Source: Pseudomonadota bacterium (lineage in GTDB: Bacteria > Desulfobacterota > Binatia > Binatales > Binataceae). From it: a stretch of DNA of 64,000 nucleotides. This document shows, one piece after another, positions 44,425 to 52,598 of the stretch. Every line of letters starts with the position of its first letter. Position 1 is the stretch's first letter. The translations under genes were made by a program, and so were the position numbers. Under the pieces are notes generated by a model. That model was given only the letters and a program-made list of their open reading frames with translations, did not search any database and was not told the origin of the DNA. The stretch lies in contig JAJPKP010000016.1 in NCBI GenBank assembly GCA_021323675.1, positions 91,125 to 155,124 on the forward strand. Direction: 5' to 3'.

Positions 44425-46503
44425 ATGAATGAAACCGGCGAAAAGGCCCAGGAACTCCACGCGATCAAAGGCGTTCTCACCAAGTTCATGCGGATGCTGT
44501 TTCCGCTCGAATTTCGCATCGATTCGATCGCGAACAACGGCCCTCTGCTGCCGTTCAATTACCCGCTGATCCCGGGAGAAATGATCTATCTGCCCGAACG
44601 CGTCGAGCCCTTCGGCGAGCCGGGACACGCGTATAGCTATTATTTTGTGACCACCGCGCACCTCGCCGCGCGCCACGACTTCGGAACTTTCAAGTTCCGG
44701 CTGTCCGATCTGTCCGGCTTCGAGGAACGGGCCGAAACCGGAGTCGAGGCCATCGACAGCTTCGTGGCCTCGTTCGAAGACCCGGCGCTGGCGGGCGCGC
44801 TCATGCGCGTGGGCGAGGCGGCGCGAATCGACGCCGAACTTGCGCGGCGCTACCGGGGACTGGCTCCGCGGATCGCCGAAATCAACCGGGCGCTTGTCGG
44901 CCTGATGCCGCCGGACGCGCTGAGCACGATGCTGGTGCGGGGCTCGCTCGATCTGCTCGGTGAAGACGAGGAAATCGTCCCAAGCTTCACGCGGATGGCC
45001 TCGTCGTTCTTTGCGCCACTGCGCGAGCCGGGCGCCGACGTGCTGACCACCGCGCGCCAGGTCATCGCGCTGTATCGATGGATCCAGGACTTGATCGAGC
45101 GCGCACGCCAGGCCGGGGAAGGTGATCCCCTCGCCGGCGACGCCGATCGGATGCGCAACGACCTCATCTCGAGCCGCATGAAGTCCGAAGGCGGCAGCGA
45201 CTCCGCGGGTGAGGACGGAGAGCACAGCGACGGCGGCGGCGAGCCCGACCAGCGCCTTAGCATGGAAACCTCCGGCCAGCAGAACAAGGGCGCCAAAGGC
45301 CGCGCTCTTTCTCCCGAAGAACTGCGCAAACTGATCGAGCAGGGCGCGGAAATCCGTCCTTCCCAGGGCGACGGCAACGCCGACGGGGACGGCATGTACC
45401 TGACCCAGTTGACCGGCAAGCAGCTCAGCGAACTCGAGCAGATGCGCGAGCAGCTTGCGGAAGTCGGATCGATGACGGGGCAGGGGCGGCTGATGCTGGC
45501 GCGCAACCGCCAGGATTCCTATTACGCATACGACGAATGGGACTACGTGCTCGGCGATTACCGGCGCAACTGGTGCCGCCTGCGCGAAATCCAGCTCGCC
45601 GGCGACGAAGGCGACTTTTTTAACGAGACGCTCAACCGCTATTCCGAGCTGCTGCCGATTATCCGCCGCAACTTCCAGAGAATTCGCCCGGCATCGTACC
45701 GGATGGTGCGCGGACTCGAAGACGGCGAGGAAATCGACCTCGATCGCAGCATCGAGGCGCGCGTTTCGCGCCGGATGGGCGAGATGCCCGATCCGCGCGT
45801 CTACAAGGCGCGCAAAAAGGAAGCGCGCGACGTCGCGACGCTCTTTCTCCTCGACATGTCCGCCTCGACCGACGAGCCGATTCATCGCGAACCGCGCAAG
45901 TACAACGATGACGACGATCCGGATGATTGGATGAAGGCGTGGCAGCGCCGGCCTCAGGCCGCGCAGCGCCCCCGCCGCATCATCGACGTGAACAAGGAAG
46001 CGCTGGTGATCATGGCGCAGTCGCTCGAGGAACTCGGCGACCAGTACGCGATCATGGGCTTCTCCGGTCACGGCCGCGACAATGTCGAGTTCTATGTAAT
46101 CAAGGAGTTCGACCAGGAACTGTCGGACGAGGTCCGCGCCCGCGTCGGCGCGGTCGAGCCAAAGCGATCGACCCGGATGGGCGCCGCGATTCGCCACGTG
46201 CGCGAAAAATTCAAGGATGTCACCTCGCGCGCAAAGCATGTGATCCTGCTGAGCGACGGCTTTCCGCAGGATTTCGACTACGGCCACGACCGCCGTTCCA
46301 ACGCCTACGGAATCCAGGACACGATGGTCGCGCTGAAGGAACTGGAGATGTCCGGGGTGCTGCCGTTCTGCATCACGGTGGACAAGACCGGCCACGACTA
46401 CCTGCGGCAGATGTGCCAATCGTCGCGCTATCTCGTCATCGAGGACATCACCTCTCTGCCGCGCCAGCTCCCCAAGGTCTACGAGCAAGTAGTGCGCTGG
46501 TAA
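44425..46503 (+). CDS. NorD-like protein with C-terminal VWA domain
   Basis: A 692-residue cytoplasmic protein of the NorD/CbbO type. The N-terminal 270 residues are helical (RVEPFGEPGHAYSYYFV, ETGVEAIDSFVASFEDPALA). A charged low-complexity linker follows (EDGEHSDGGGEPDQRL). The family's middle region is present (QDSYYAYDEWDYVLGDYRRN, ISRRMGEMPDP-type VSRRMGEMPDPRVYKARKKEA). The VWA domain from about 470 has a full MIDAS: DMSAS (Asp477, Ser479, Ser481), Thr in KRSTRMGAAI, and Asp in LLSDGFPQD. NorD/CbbO partner a MoxR ATPase (NorQ/CbbQ) to activate metalloenzymes, but no such ATPase gene is adjacent, so the partner is unknown. Confidence 0.85.
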   Translation: MNETGEKAQELHAIKGVLTKFMRMLFPLEFRIDSIANNGPLLPFNYPLIPGEMIYLPERVEPFGEPGHAYSYYFVTTAHLAARHDFGTFKFRLSDLSGFEERAETGVEAIDSFVASFEDPALAGALMRVGEAARIDAELARRYRGLAPRIAEINRALVGLMPPDALSTMLVRGSLDLLGEDEEIVPSFTRMASSFFAPLREPGADVLTTARQVIALYRWIQDLIERARQAGEGDPLAGDADRMRNDLISSRMKSEGGSDSAGEDGEHSDGGGEPDQRLSMETSGQQNKGAKGRALSPEELRKLIEQGAEIRPSQGDGNADGDGMYLTQLTGKQLSELEQMREQLAEVGSMTGQGRLMLARNRQDSYYAYDEWDYVLGDYRRNWCRLREIQLAGDEGDFFNETLNRYSELLPIIRRNFQRIRPASYRMVRGLEDGEEIDLDRSIEARVSRRMGEMPDPRVYKARKKEARDVATLFLLDMSASTDEPIHREPRKYNDDDDPDDWMKAWQRRPQAAQRPRRIIDVNKEALVIMAQSLEELGDQYAIMGFSGHGRDNVEFYVIKEFDQELSDEVRARVGAVEPKRSTRMGAAIRHVREKFKDVTSRAKHVILLSDGFPQDFDYGHDRRSNAYGIQDTMVALKELEMSGVLPFCITVDKTGHDYLRQMCQSSRYLVIEDITSLPRQLPKVYEQVVRW

Positions 46504-46684
46504 AAGCGCACGGCGGCGCCCGCCGCCTCTTCCCGTGCGATTTCGGTCAGCGCGGCGCGATGCGCGCTGTCGGCGCCGTACCTCCAAGGTAATTGAAGAC
46601 AGCCGCGCGTCCGCACTACCTGATAAACGCCGGCATCGCGGCAGCGATCGCAAAAATAGCGCGATGACGGCGGAGGTATTCACG

Positions 46685-47080
46685 ATGAGCAACGTCACGG
46701 AAGTCATCGACAGCTACATCGCGGCCTGGAACGAGAGAGACGCGCGGCGGCGCCGGGAACTGATCGCCAGGACCTGGACCGAAGACGGCACCTATATCGA
46801 TCCGAGCCGCGGCGGCGCGGGCTACGAACAACTGAACGCGATGATTCAAACCGTGCACAACGCGTTCGGGCCGGAGTATCGCTTTCGGCTCGCAAGCCGC
46901 GTCGATGAGTACGGCGACCGCGTTCGGTTTCAATGGGAGGCGGGCGGAACCAAGGAAGCTCCCCTTCACTTCGTTGGAACCGACTTCGCCATTCTCGGCG
47001 GCGACGGCCGCTTCAAGTCGGTGACCGGCTTCGTCGACGAGGCGCCGGGGATGGAGCCGGCTGCTCGCGCCGCCGACTGA
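46685..47080 (+). CDS. SnoaL-like / NTF2-fold protein
   Basis: A 131-residue cone-shaped alpha+beta barrel protein: MSNVTEVIDSYIAAWNERDA, IARTWTEDGTYIDPSRGGAG and RFRLASRVDEYGDRVRFQWE. This is the nuclear-transport-factor-2 fold seen in SnoaL-type enzymes and in many small-molecule-binding proteins. No active-site residues can be assigned. The ATG at 46685 follows GGAGG (46672-46676) at ideal spacing; the earlier in-frame ATG 46664 does not. A perfect 17-bp inverted repeat follows the stop. Confidence 0.8.
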   Translation: MSNVTEVIDSYIAAWNERDARRRRELIARTWTEDGTYIDPSRGGAGYEQLNAMIQTVHNAFGPEYRFRLASRVDEYGDRVRFQWEAGGTKEAPLHFVGTDFAILGGDGRFKSVTGFVDEAPGMEPAARAAD

Positions 47081-47092
47081 TCATTCCGCAAT

Positions 47093-47128
47093 CCGCAGGG
47101 CGATTGCCGAACGGCAATCGCCCTGCGG
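47093..47128. repeat. Perfect 17-bp inverted repeat after the SnoaL-like gene
   Basis: CCGCAGGGCGATTGCCG (47093-47109) is the exact reverse complement of 47112-47128, with a two-base AA centre. It starts 13 bases after the stop codon. There is no T run directly after it, so it is not a textbook terminator. A second short hairpin, CGCCTGG/CCAGGCG with a five-base loop, sits at 47163-47181. Confidence 0.85.
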
Positions 47129-47236
47129 GGAACCGGATCCTCGTTCTTCCGGTTTCTTGAATCGCCTGGGCACGCCAGGCGCAGTAATCCGAAAGCTCGA
47201 CCAGTTACGCACATTTCAGAGAAAGAAACATACAAT

Positions 47237-47266
47237 TTGACAAATTTTAAGTCGTCTTGTTAGGAT
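47237..47266 (+). promoter_or_regulatory. Sigma-70 promoter with operator-like palindrome for the beta-propeller gene
   Basis: A perfect -35 TTGACA (47237-47242) is followed after 18 bases by TAGGAT (47261-47266), about 33 bases before the start codon. The -35 is embedded in AATTTGACAAATT, an inverted repeat with a single central base (about 47234-47246), which could be an operator. The surrounding DNA is AT-rich. Confidence 0.5.
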
Positions 47267-47299
47267 GCGCGCCGAACGCCCGGTCGAAAGGGGGATCTC

Positions 47300-49219
47300 A
47301 TGCGACAGACTTGTGCCACGCGCTTTATTCTGTGCAGCGTTGGATTCTCGCTCGCCGTCATTGCGGCTGCCTGTTCAGGCTCCTCCGGAACTCCCGCTCA
47401 AGCTCCCTCACCCGCGAACGTTGTCGAGTTTTCGGTAACCACGGATGCCTCTCAGCCGAGCCGCCCCTTGTCGCTGGCTGTAGGACCGGACCGCAATATC
47501 TGGTTTACCGAGTTCGAGGCGAAGAGCATCGGGCTTCTGGATCTGGCCAGTAATTCGGTCTCCCACTACCCGATTCCTTCCTCGGGCAGCAATCCGACCC
47601 ACATCACGATGGGACCGGACGGGCAATTGTGGTTCACCGAGACCGGCCCGGCGGATTCCGATCCGGCCGATACGGGAATAAACAACCTTGGACAAATCTC
47701 GGCCACCGGCGAGATCAAGGAAATTCCTCTGCCGGTGACCGACAGCGATCCGACCGGGATGACGCTGGGTCCCGACGGCAACGTGTGGTTTACCGAGGCG
47801 GCGACCGGGGACGCCCGGCGCTCGACTGCGGAAGGGGTGATATCGGATCCGATCGCGGCGAGCGCGGCGAACAGTATGCCGGGCGGGATGACGAATGGCC
47901 CGGATGGAAACCTGTGGTTCACCGAAAACGCCACGGGAATCGTGGATCGCCTTACGCCGGACGGTGTTCTGAACAGCTTTCCGCTTTCCAACGCGGGAAG
48001 TGCTCCGACCGAACTGGCGGTTGGCGCCGACGGAAACCTGTGGTTTGCGGAAGGGGCCGCGGACAAGATCGGTCGAATCACTCCCGATGGCACGGTCAGC
48101 GAGTTTGTCACTCCGACCAGCAACAGCGTTCCGGGGGGAGTGGCGCTCGGTCCCGATTGCGACATCTGGTTCACCGAGACCAACGCCAACCAGATCGGCC
48201 GTATCGATTCGTCCGGCCATATCACGGAGTTCACGCTGCCCACTCCGAACAGCCAGCCGGCTGGAATCATACTCGGTCCCGACGGCAATTTGTGGTTCGC
48301 GGAGTCGGCGGCCAACAAAATCGCCAAGCTGATTCCTCCGCCGGGTTCGCCGACCTCCTGCGCCGCGGTTACGCTGCCCCCTGTTGCCAAATGCCAGGAC
48401 GCCAAGGTCAATACCGATGCGGGTGCGTGCACGGCTTCCAGCGCTTCGATCGACAACGGATCCTTCGACCCTCAGAACATCTCGTTCACCGAATCGACCT
48501 CGCCGGCCGGCCCTTACAACCTGGGCCAGACTGCCGCGACTCTGACGGTGCGGCGCTCGCCGACCGTGGCGGCTGCGTGCGCCGCCCAGGTTGAGGTTGA
48601 CGACGTTGAGCCTCCAACGCTGACTTGTCCGTCGGCGGTTTCGACTCAGTGCACGTCCGCGGCGGGCGCGATTGTCAGCCTGACGCCGACCGCGACCGAC
48701 AATTGTCCCAACCTCGGTACGCCGACGTGCCAGGGTTCAGGTTCTTCGTTTCCGCTAGGCTCGACTTCGGTTACCTGCAGTGTCAGCGACAGTTCGCATA
48801 ACACCAGCAGTTGCATAACCACGGTGACGGTCGTCGACACTACGCCTCCGGTAATTACGGCCTTGTCCGCGGCGCCGTCCGTACTCTGGGCGCCCGACCA
48901 TAAGCTCGTTCCGGTAACCGTGTCCGTGTCGGCCACGGACACTTGCGATCCGTCGGCGGCTTCGCGATGCAGCATCGTGGGCGTGAGCGCCAATCAGCGG
49001 ATCTCGCCCCGCGACTTCAAGGTGACCGGTCCCCTGACGGTGATGCTCTCCGCGGAGCGCGAGGGGCACGGCAGTCGCGCTTACAGTATCCAGGTCAAAT
49101 GCTCAGATGCGTCGGGAAACAGCGCGATCGGCGTCGTAACCGTCGCCGTTCCGCACGATCAGGGCGAGCGCGACGATGACGACCATGAGCATCACGGCGA
49201 TTCTGGACAGAGGCGCTAA
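47300..49219 (+). CDS. Secreted beta-propeller (Vgb-like) protein with HYR-type domains
   Basis: A 639-residue exported protein. A signal peptide ends at a lipobox-like IAAAC (residues 22-26). Residues about 45-350 form a beta-propeller of repeated GPDGNLWFTE-type blades (GPDRNIWFTEFEAKSIG, GPDGNVWFTEAATGD, GPDGNLWFAESAANKIA), the Vgb/streptogramin-lyase fold. Residues about 430-530 resemble HYR repeats (PPTLTCPSAVSTQC, FPLGSTSVTCSVSDSSHNTS), then a closing beta domain (VLWAPDHKLVPVTVSVSATD). The tail DDDDHEHHGDSGQRR is Asp/His-rich and might bind metal. Such proteins are often called virginiamycin B lyase, but nothing shows antibiotic cleavage here. Preceded by a clear promoter. Confidence 0.82.
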   Translation: MRQTCATRFILCSVGFSLAVIAAACSGSSGTPAQAPSPANVVEFSVTTDASQPSRPLSLAVGPDRNIWFTEFEAKSIGLLDLASNSVSHYPIPSSGSNPTHITMGPDGQLWFTETGPADSDPADTGINNLGQISATGEIKEIPLPVTDSDPTGMTLGPDGNVWFTEAATGDARRSTAEGVISDPIAASAANSMPGGMTNGPDGNLWFTENATGIVDRLTPDGVLNSFPLSNAGSAPTELAVGADGNLWFAEGAADKIGRITPDGTVSEFVTPTSNSVPGGVALGPDCDIWFTETNANQIGRIDSSGHITEFTLPTPNSQPAGIILGPDGNLWFAESAANKIAKLIPPPGSPTSCAAVTLPPVAKCQDAKVNTDAGACTASSASIDNGSFDPQNISFTESTSPAGPYNLGQTAATLTVRRSPTVAAACAAQVEVDDVEPPTLTCPSAVSTQCTSAAGAIVSLTPTATDNCPNLGTPTCQGSGSSFPLGSTSVTCSVSDSSHNTSSCITTVTVVDTTPPVITALSAAPSVLWAPDHKLVPVTVSVSATDTCDPSAASRCSIVGVSANQRISPRDFKVTGPLTVMLSAEREGHGSRAYSIQVKCSDASGNSAIGVVTVAVPHDQGERDDDDHEHHGDSGQRR

Positions 49220-49225
49220 ATGGCA

Positions 49226-49247
49226 GCCGACGCTGGTGAGCGTTGGC
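49226..49247 (+). other. Hairpin after the beta-propeller gene
   Basis: GCCGACGCT (49226-49234) pairs with AGCGTTGGC (49239-49247), with one G-U pair and loop GGTG. It lies a few bases after the stop at 49219. No T run follows, so it may be an mRNA 3'-end stabiliser or a factor-dependent stop. Confidence 0.35.
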
Positions 49248-49322
49248 TCGCCGGCAGCGCGGCTTGAACCATTACCTCACAGGTAATCGTCTGGCGCGCG
49301 GCGCATTGCTAGCCTTGCCGCC

Positions 49323-50135
49323 ATGGAAACTCATCACAATGGATCGGCAATCGAGCTGAACGGCGCCGGGCCGCTCTTGCGGCGGTGGCGCGAGGCGCGG
49401 CACCTGAGCCAACTCGAACTTGCCCTGGAGGCGGAAGTGTCCGCCCGGCATATCAGCTTCCTTGAGACCGGGCGCGCTACGCCGAGCCGGGAAATGCTGC
49501 TGACGCTTTCCAATGTGCTGGAGATTCCGCTGCGCGAGCGCAATGTCCTGCTGCAGGCGGCCGGATACGCGCCTTTGTACCGCGAGACGAGTCTCGCGGA
49601 TCCGCGGATGAGCCATGTGCGCGCGGCGGTTGAACTGATCCTCAAGCAGCACGAACCGCGCAGCGCGCTTGCCTTCGATCGCCAGCACGACATCGTGATG
49701 GCGAACAGCGCGTTCGTCCGGTTTCTGGACACGCTTTTGCCCGACGAACCCGTGAAGCTGGCTCCGCTTAAGGTTTCGCCCGAGCCGCGACCGAATCTGA
49801 TGCGCCTGATGTTCCATCCGGACAAGCTGCGCAAATTCATCCTGAACTGGGAACCGATCGCCAAGTCTCTTCTCAACGAGGCCTATCGCATGGCAGCGTG
49901 GGCGCGCGACGAGCAGACGGAGAAGCTGCTCGCCGAGATTCTCTCCTATCCGGGAGTGCCGGAGAGATGGCGCGAGCCGGACCTCGAAGCGCCGCGCGCG
50001 CTTATCCTTCCGGTCGAGATGAAGTTCGGCGACCGGGTGCTCCGGATGTTCAGCACGGTCACGACGGTTGGCAGGCCGCAGGACGTGACGCTGGAAGAAC
50101 TGCACATCGAGGCCTTCTATCCCGCCGGCGACTAA
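49323..50135 (+). CDS. XRE-type regulator with MmyB-like ligand-binding domain
   Basis: A 270-residue regulator. HTH_3 domain at about residues 14-75 (LLRRWREARHLSQLELALEA, VSARHISFLETGRATPS). The C-terminal MLTR_LBD/MmyB-like domain covers about 100-265 (SALAFDRQHDIVMANSAFVR, RPNLMRLMFHPDKLRKFILN, SYPGVPERWREPD). In Actinobacteria and others this domain binds small molecules, for example a fatty acid in MltR-type proteins. Its targets are unknown; the adjacent genes are a GNAT on the opposite strand and the beta-propeller gene upstream. Confidence 0.88.
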   Translation: METHHNGSAIELNGAGPLLRRWREARHLSQLELALEAEVSARHISFLETGRATPSREMLLTLSNVLEIPLRERNVLLQAAGYAPLYRETSLADPRMSHVRAAVELILKQHEPRSALAFDRQHDIVMANSAFVRFLDTLLPDEPVKLAPLKVSPEPRPNLMRLMFHPDKLRKFILNWEPIAKSLLNEAYRMAAWARDEQTEKLLAEILSYPGVPERWREPDLEAPRALILPVEMKFGDRVLRMFSTVTTVGRPQDVTLEELHIEAFYPAGD

Positions 50136-50174
50136 TCGAGATAGGGCGGGATTTCGAGATCGGATGCGCGTCCT

Positions 50175-50723
50175 TCACGATGCGCTGAGGGCGCGATATT
50201 CGCTCTCGACGATACCCATCACGACGATGTCGTGGTAACCGCCGCTCCAGTAGCGCTGTTCTCTGAGCACGCCCTCGCGCCTGAAACCGCACTTCTCGTA
50301 CGATCTGATCGCGCGCTGATTGTAATCGTAGACGTGCAGCCACAGCCGATGCAGGTTGAGCTTGTCGAACGCGAGCCTCATCAGCACGCGCATCGCATCC
50401 GTTCCGTATCCCCGGTTCCAGCAGCCCTTGTCGCCGATCATGATGCCGACCGGCGAATGGCGGTTTACCCAATCGATGCCGTTGAAGCTGATCGTGCCGA
50501 TGGGCCGGTGGTCGGCCAGCGTCTCGATCACAAAGATCTTGTTGGAAGGCGACTCCGACAGGCCGGCCTGCTCGATAAACTTCCGCTCGGCGATCGAGGA
50601 GATGGGAAAGGCGACCATCCCGCTGCCGAGGAACTGCGTAACGTCCTCGTCGTTGATCCATTTCATCACGAAGTCGAGGTCGGAGAATTCGTAGCCTCTG
50701 AGCCGGATCATCTTTCCTTCCAT
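50175..50723 (-). CDS. GNAT acetyltransferase, RimJ/RimL-like
   Basis: A 182-residue N-acetyltransferase (MIRLRGYEFSDLDFVMKWIN at the start). The acetyl-CoA loop is PVGIMIGDKGCWNRGYGTDA; downstream LWLHVYDYNQRAIRSYEKCG contains the conserved closing strand and helix. The ATG at 50721-50723 follows AGGAGG with 7-base spacing, excluding a short upstream in-frame ATG. It is probably an amino-acid or ribosomal/antibiotic N-acetyltransferase; substrate unknown. It ends close to, but on the opposite strand from, the MmyB-type regulator. Confidence 0.88.
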   Translation of the reverse strand: MEGKMIRLRGYEFSDLDFVMKWINDEDVTQFLGSGMVAFPISSIAERKFIEQAGLSESPSNKIFVIETLADHRPIGTISFNGIDWVNRHSPVGIMIGDKGCWNRGYGTDAMRVLMRLAFDKLNLHRLWLHVYDYNQRAIRSYEKCGFRREGVLREQRYWSGGYHDIVVMGIVESEYRALSAS

Positions 50724-50742
50724 CGCGCGTCCTCCTATAGGC

Positions 50743-50780
50743 AAAAAAAGAAGGGCGGCCTTTGCGAGGCCGCCCTTCTT
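50743..50780 (-). terminator. Terminator for the acyl-CoA dehydrogenase at 50806
   Basis: Reading the minus strand, AAGAAGGGCGGCC pairs with GGCCGCCCTTCTT around a seven-base loop, and the hairpin is followed by a run of T (A7 at 50743-50749 on the plus strand). It lies 26 bases after the acyl-CoA dehydrogenase stop at 50806. Confidence 0.85.
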
Positions 50781-50805
50781 CAGGGTCTTTGGATCGAATG
50801 CCTCG

Positions 50806-52002
50806 TCAGTTCCCTTTGGGGAGCCCCAATACGCGTTCGCCGATGATGTTGTGCTGGATCTCGCTGGTGCCGCCCGCGATCGTCAGCGCCCGCGACGCAA
50901 GCATCCGGTACGACCACTTGCCTCTGTCCACCGCGAACGGGGCCTTGAATTCCATCTGGGCATACGGTCCGAGCAGTTCCATCGCGAACTTGTTCATCTT
51001 GAGGTTCAGTTCGCTGGTGACAAGCTTCAGCACCGAGCCCTCGGGACCGGGCGGAAGCCCCTTCAGGCGGCGCGTGAGCTGCCGATAACCCGTGTACTTC
51101 AGCGCGAGCGCTTCCGCCGCGAAGCCCGAGATTTTCTGTCGGACGCTGGAATCATCCCAGGCGGATTTCCCGTTATGCCGGACCGTCCTGGCGAGATCCG
51201 CAAGCTCGTGCACCTGGCCCATCAGGTCGCGTCCGCCGCCAATCCCCGACCGCTCGAACATCAGCGTCGTGATCGCCACCTGCCATCCCTGGTTCTTTTC
51301 GCCGACCAGGTTCTTCTTGGGCACTTTGACGTCCTCGAAGAATACTTCGTTGAAGTTGGCGTCGCCGGTTATCTGCACCAGCGGGCGAACGGTAACGCCC
51401 GGCGAATGCATGTCCACCAGGACGTAGCTGATTCCCTTGTGCTTCGGCGCGCTCGGATCGGTGCGTACGAGCAGGATGCACCAGTCGGCGTGATGCGCAT
51501 CCGAGGTCCACACCTTCTGTCCGTTGACGATAAAGTAATCGCCTTCCTCGACCGCGCGGGTCTGCAGCGATGCGACGTCGGAACCCGATCCCGGCTCGGA
51601 ATAACCTTGGCACCAGATCTCTTCGGCCGACAGGATCTTCGGCACGAAGCGTTTTTTCTGTTCTTCGGTGCCCCAATGGATGAGCGTGGGGCCGACCAGC
51701 ATGATGCCGAGGCCGTTGACGAGTTGGGGCGTGTTCGCGCGCGCCAGTTCTTCGTTATAGATGAGCTGCTGGGTGAGCGTGGCGCCGCGGCCGCCGTATT
51801 CCTTGGGCCAGCTCAGTCCGACCCATCCGGCCGCGTGCATTTTGCGATGCCAATCCAGACGCCGCTGCCAGTCGTCCTTTCCGCCCTCATGCATGAAATC
51901 GGCGCTGTCGTCTTCGGAAGTGCTCTGCGGGCGGTTCTGTTCGAGCCAGGTGCGAAATTCCCGGCGAAACGCCTCGTCTTCGGCGCTGAATTTGAAATCC
52001 AT
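50806..52002 (-). CDS. Acyl-CoA dehydrogenase, FadE-like paralogue 1
   Basis: A 398-residue acyl-CoA dehydrogenase. Start ATG 52000-52002 after GGAGGC; the in-frame upstream ATG lacks this site. Signature: WCQGYSEPGSGSDVASLQTR (FAD and acyl-CoA binding) and YFIVNGQKVWTS. C-terminal ALTIAGGTSEIQHNIIGERV replaces the MCAD IYEGT motif, with Gly where the catalytic Glu would be, so the catalytic base may be on another helix. It closely resembles the two genes at 54.6 and 55.9 kb. A terminator follows it. Confidence 0.92.
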   Translation of the reverse strand: MDFKFSAEDEAFRREFRTWLEQNRPQSTSEDDSADFMHEGGKDDWQRRLDWHRKMHAAGWVGLSWPKEYGGRGATLTQQLIYNEELARANTPQLVNGLGIMLVGPTLIHWGTEEQKKRFVPKILSAEEIWCQGYSEPGSGSDVASLQTRAVEEGDYFIVNGQKVWTSDAHHADWCILLVRTDPSAPKHKGISYVLVDMHSPGVTVRPLVQITGDANFNEVFFEDVKVPKKNLVGEKNQGWQVAITTLMFERSGIGGGRDLMGQVHELADLARTVRHNGKSAWDDSSVRQKISGFAAEALALKYTGYRQLTRRLKGLPPGPEGSVLKLVTSELNLKMNKFAMELLGPYAQMEFKAPFAVDRGKWSYRMLASRALTIAGGTSEIQHNIIGERVLGLPKGN

Positions 52003-52133
52003 GCGAAGCCTCCAGTGATAGAGGGCGGCTTGCGCGGGCATAGCCGCGGGATGCCTTCCGCCCCAATCCCTAACAGACGTTATATAGACCGCGGCTCAAA
52101 ATTCGCGCAAGCCGCGCGCGGAATCGGCGATCG

Positions 52134-52598
52134 CTACTTTCCGCTCGGCGCCATCCGCAAGTAGATGCTCGGATCCGTCCGTTCCATGACCCGATCGGGG
52201 ATCTGCAGCGCTGTGAATCCGAACCGCTGGTAGAGCCCGTGCGCGTCCCGCGTGCCCAGGAGCCATCGGCGCAGATGCTGCAAATCGGGATGGCGCACAA
52301 CTTCGGCCATCATCGCTTTCGCGATGCCGCGCCGCCGCCACGGCCCAAGAACGAATACGTCGGCAAGGTACGCGAAAGTCGAGTAGTCCGTGACCACCCG
52401 GGCGAAACCGATCTGTTCGTTCCGATAGTAGGCGCCGAAACACAACGAGTTCTGGATCGAGCGTTCGACGATGTCACGCGGGATGCCCTCAGCCCAGTAC
52501 GAGCCGCGCAGAAAACCATGAATTACTCCCACGTCAAGCCGCGCCGGGTCGGTGCTGATGAGATAGTCCTGAAACGTTCTTTCAACCAGACGTGCCAT
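52134..52598 (-). CDS. GNAT family acetyltransferase
   Basis: A 154-residue acetyltransferase. The acetyl-CoA binding motif is WRRRGIAKAMMAEV with RxxGIAxxL/M spacing; upstream DYSTFAYLADVFVLG supplies the strand. Substrate unknown. It overlaps the 3' end of the PNPOx-like gene by 17 bases on the same strand, suggesting coupling. Confidence 0.85.
   Translation of the reverse strand: MARLVERTFQDYLISTDPARLDVGVIHGFLRGSYWAEGIPRDIVERSIQNSLCFGAYYRNEQIGFARVVTDYSTFAYLADVFVLGPWRRRGIAKAMMAEVVRHPDLQHLRRWLLGTRDAHGLYQRFGFTALQIPDRVMERTDPSIYLRMAPSGK

Noticed and set aside
44413..46707. Long open frame (about 760 codons) antisense to the NorD-like gene
   Set aside because: Its translation is Arg/Ala/Leu-rich without any family pattern, whereas the plus-strand frame has clear VWA motifs. 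GC-rich DNA gives long antisense open frames.
47300..49219. Virginiamycin B lyase (streptogramin resistance)
   Set aside because: The propeller fold is shared by many surface proteins. The HYR domains and signal peptide argue against an intracellular antibiotic lyase, and no active-site evidence was found.
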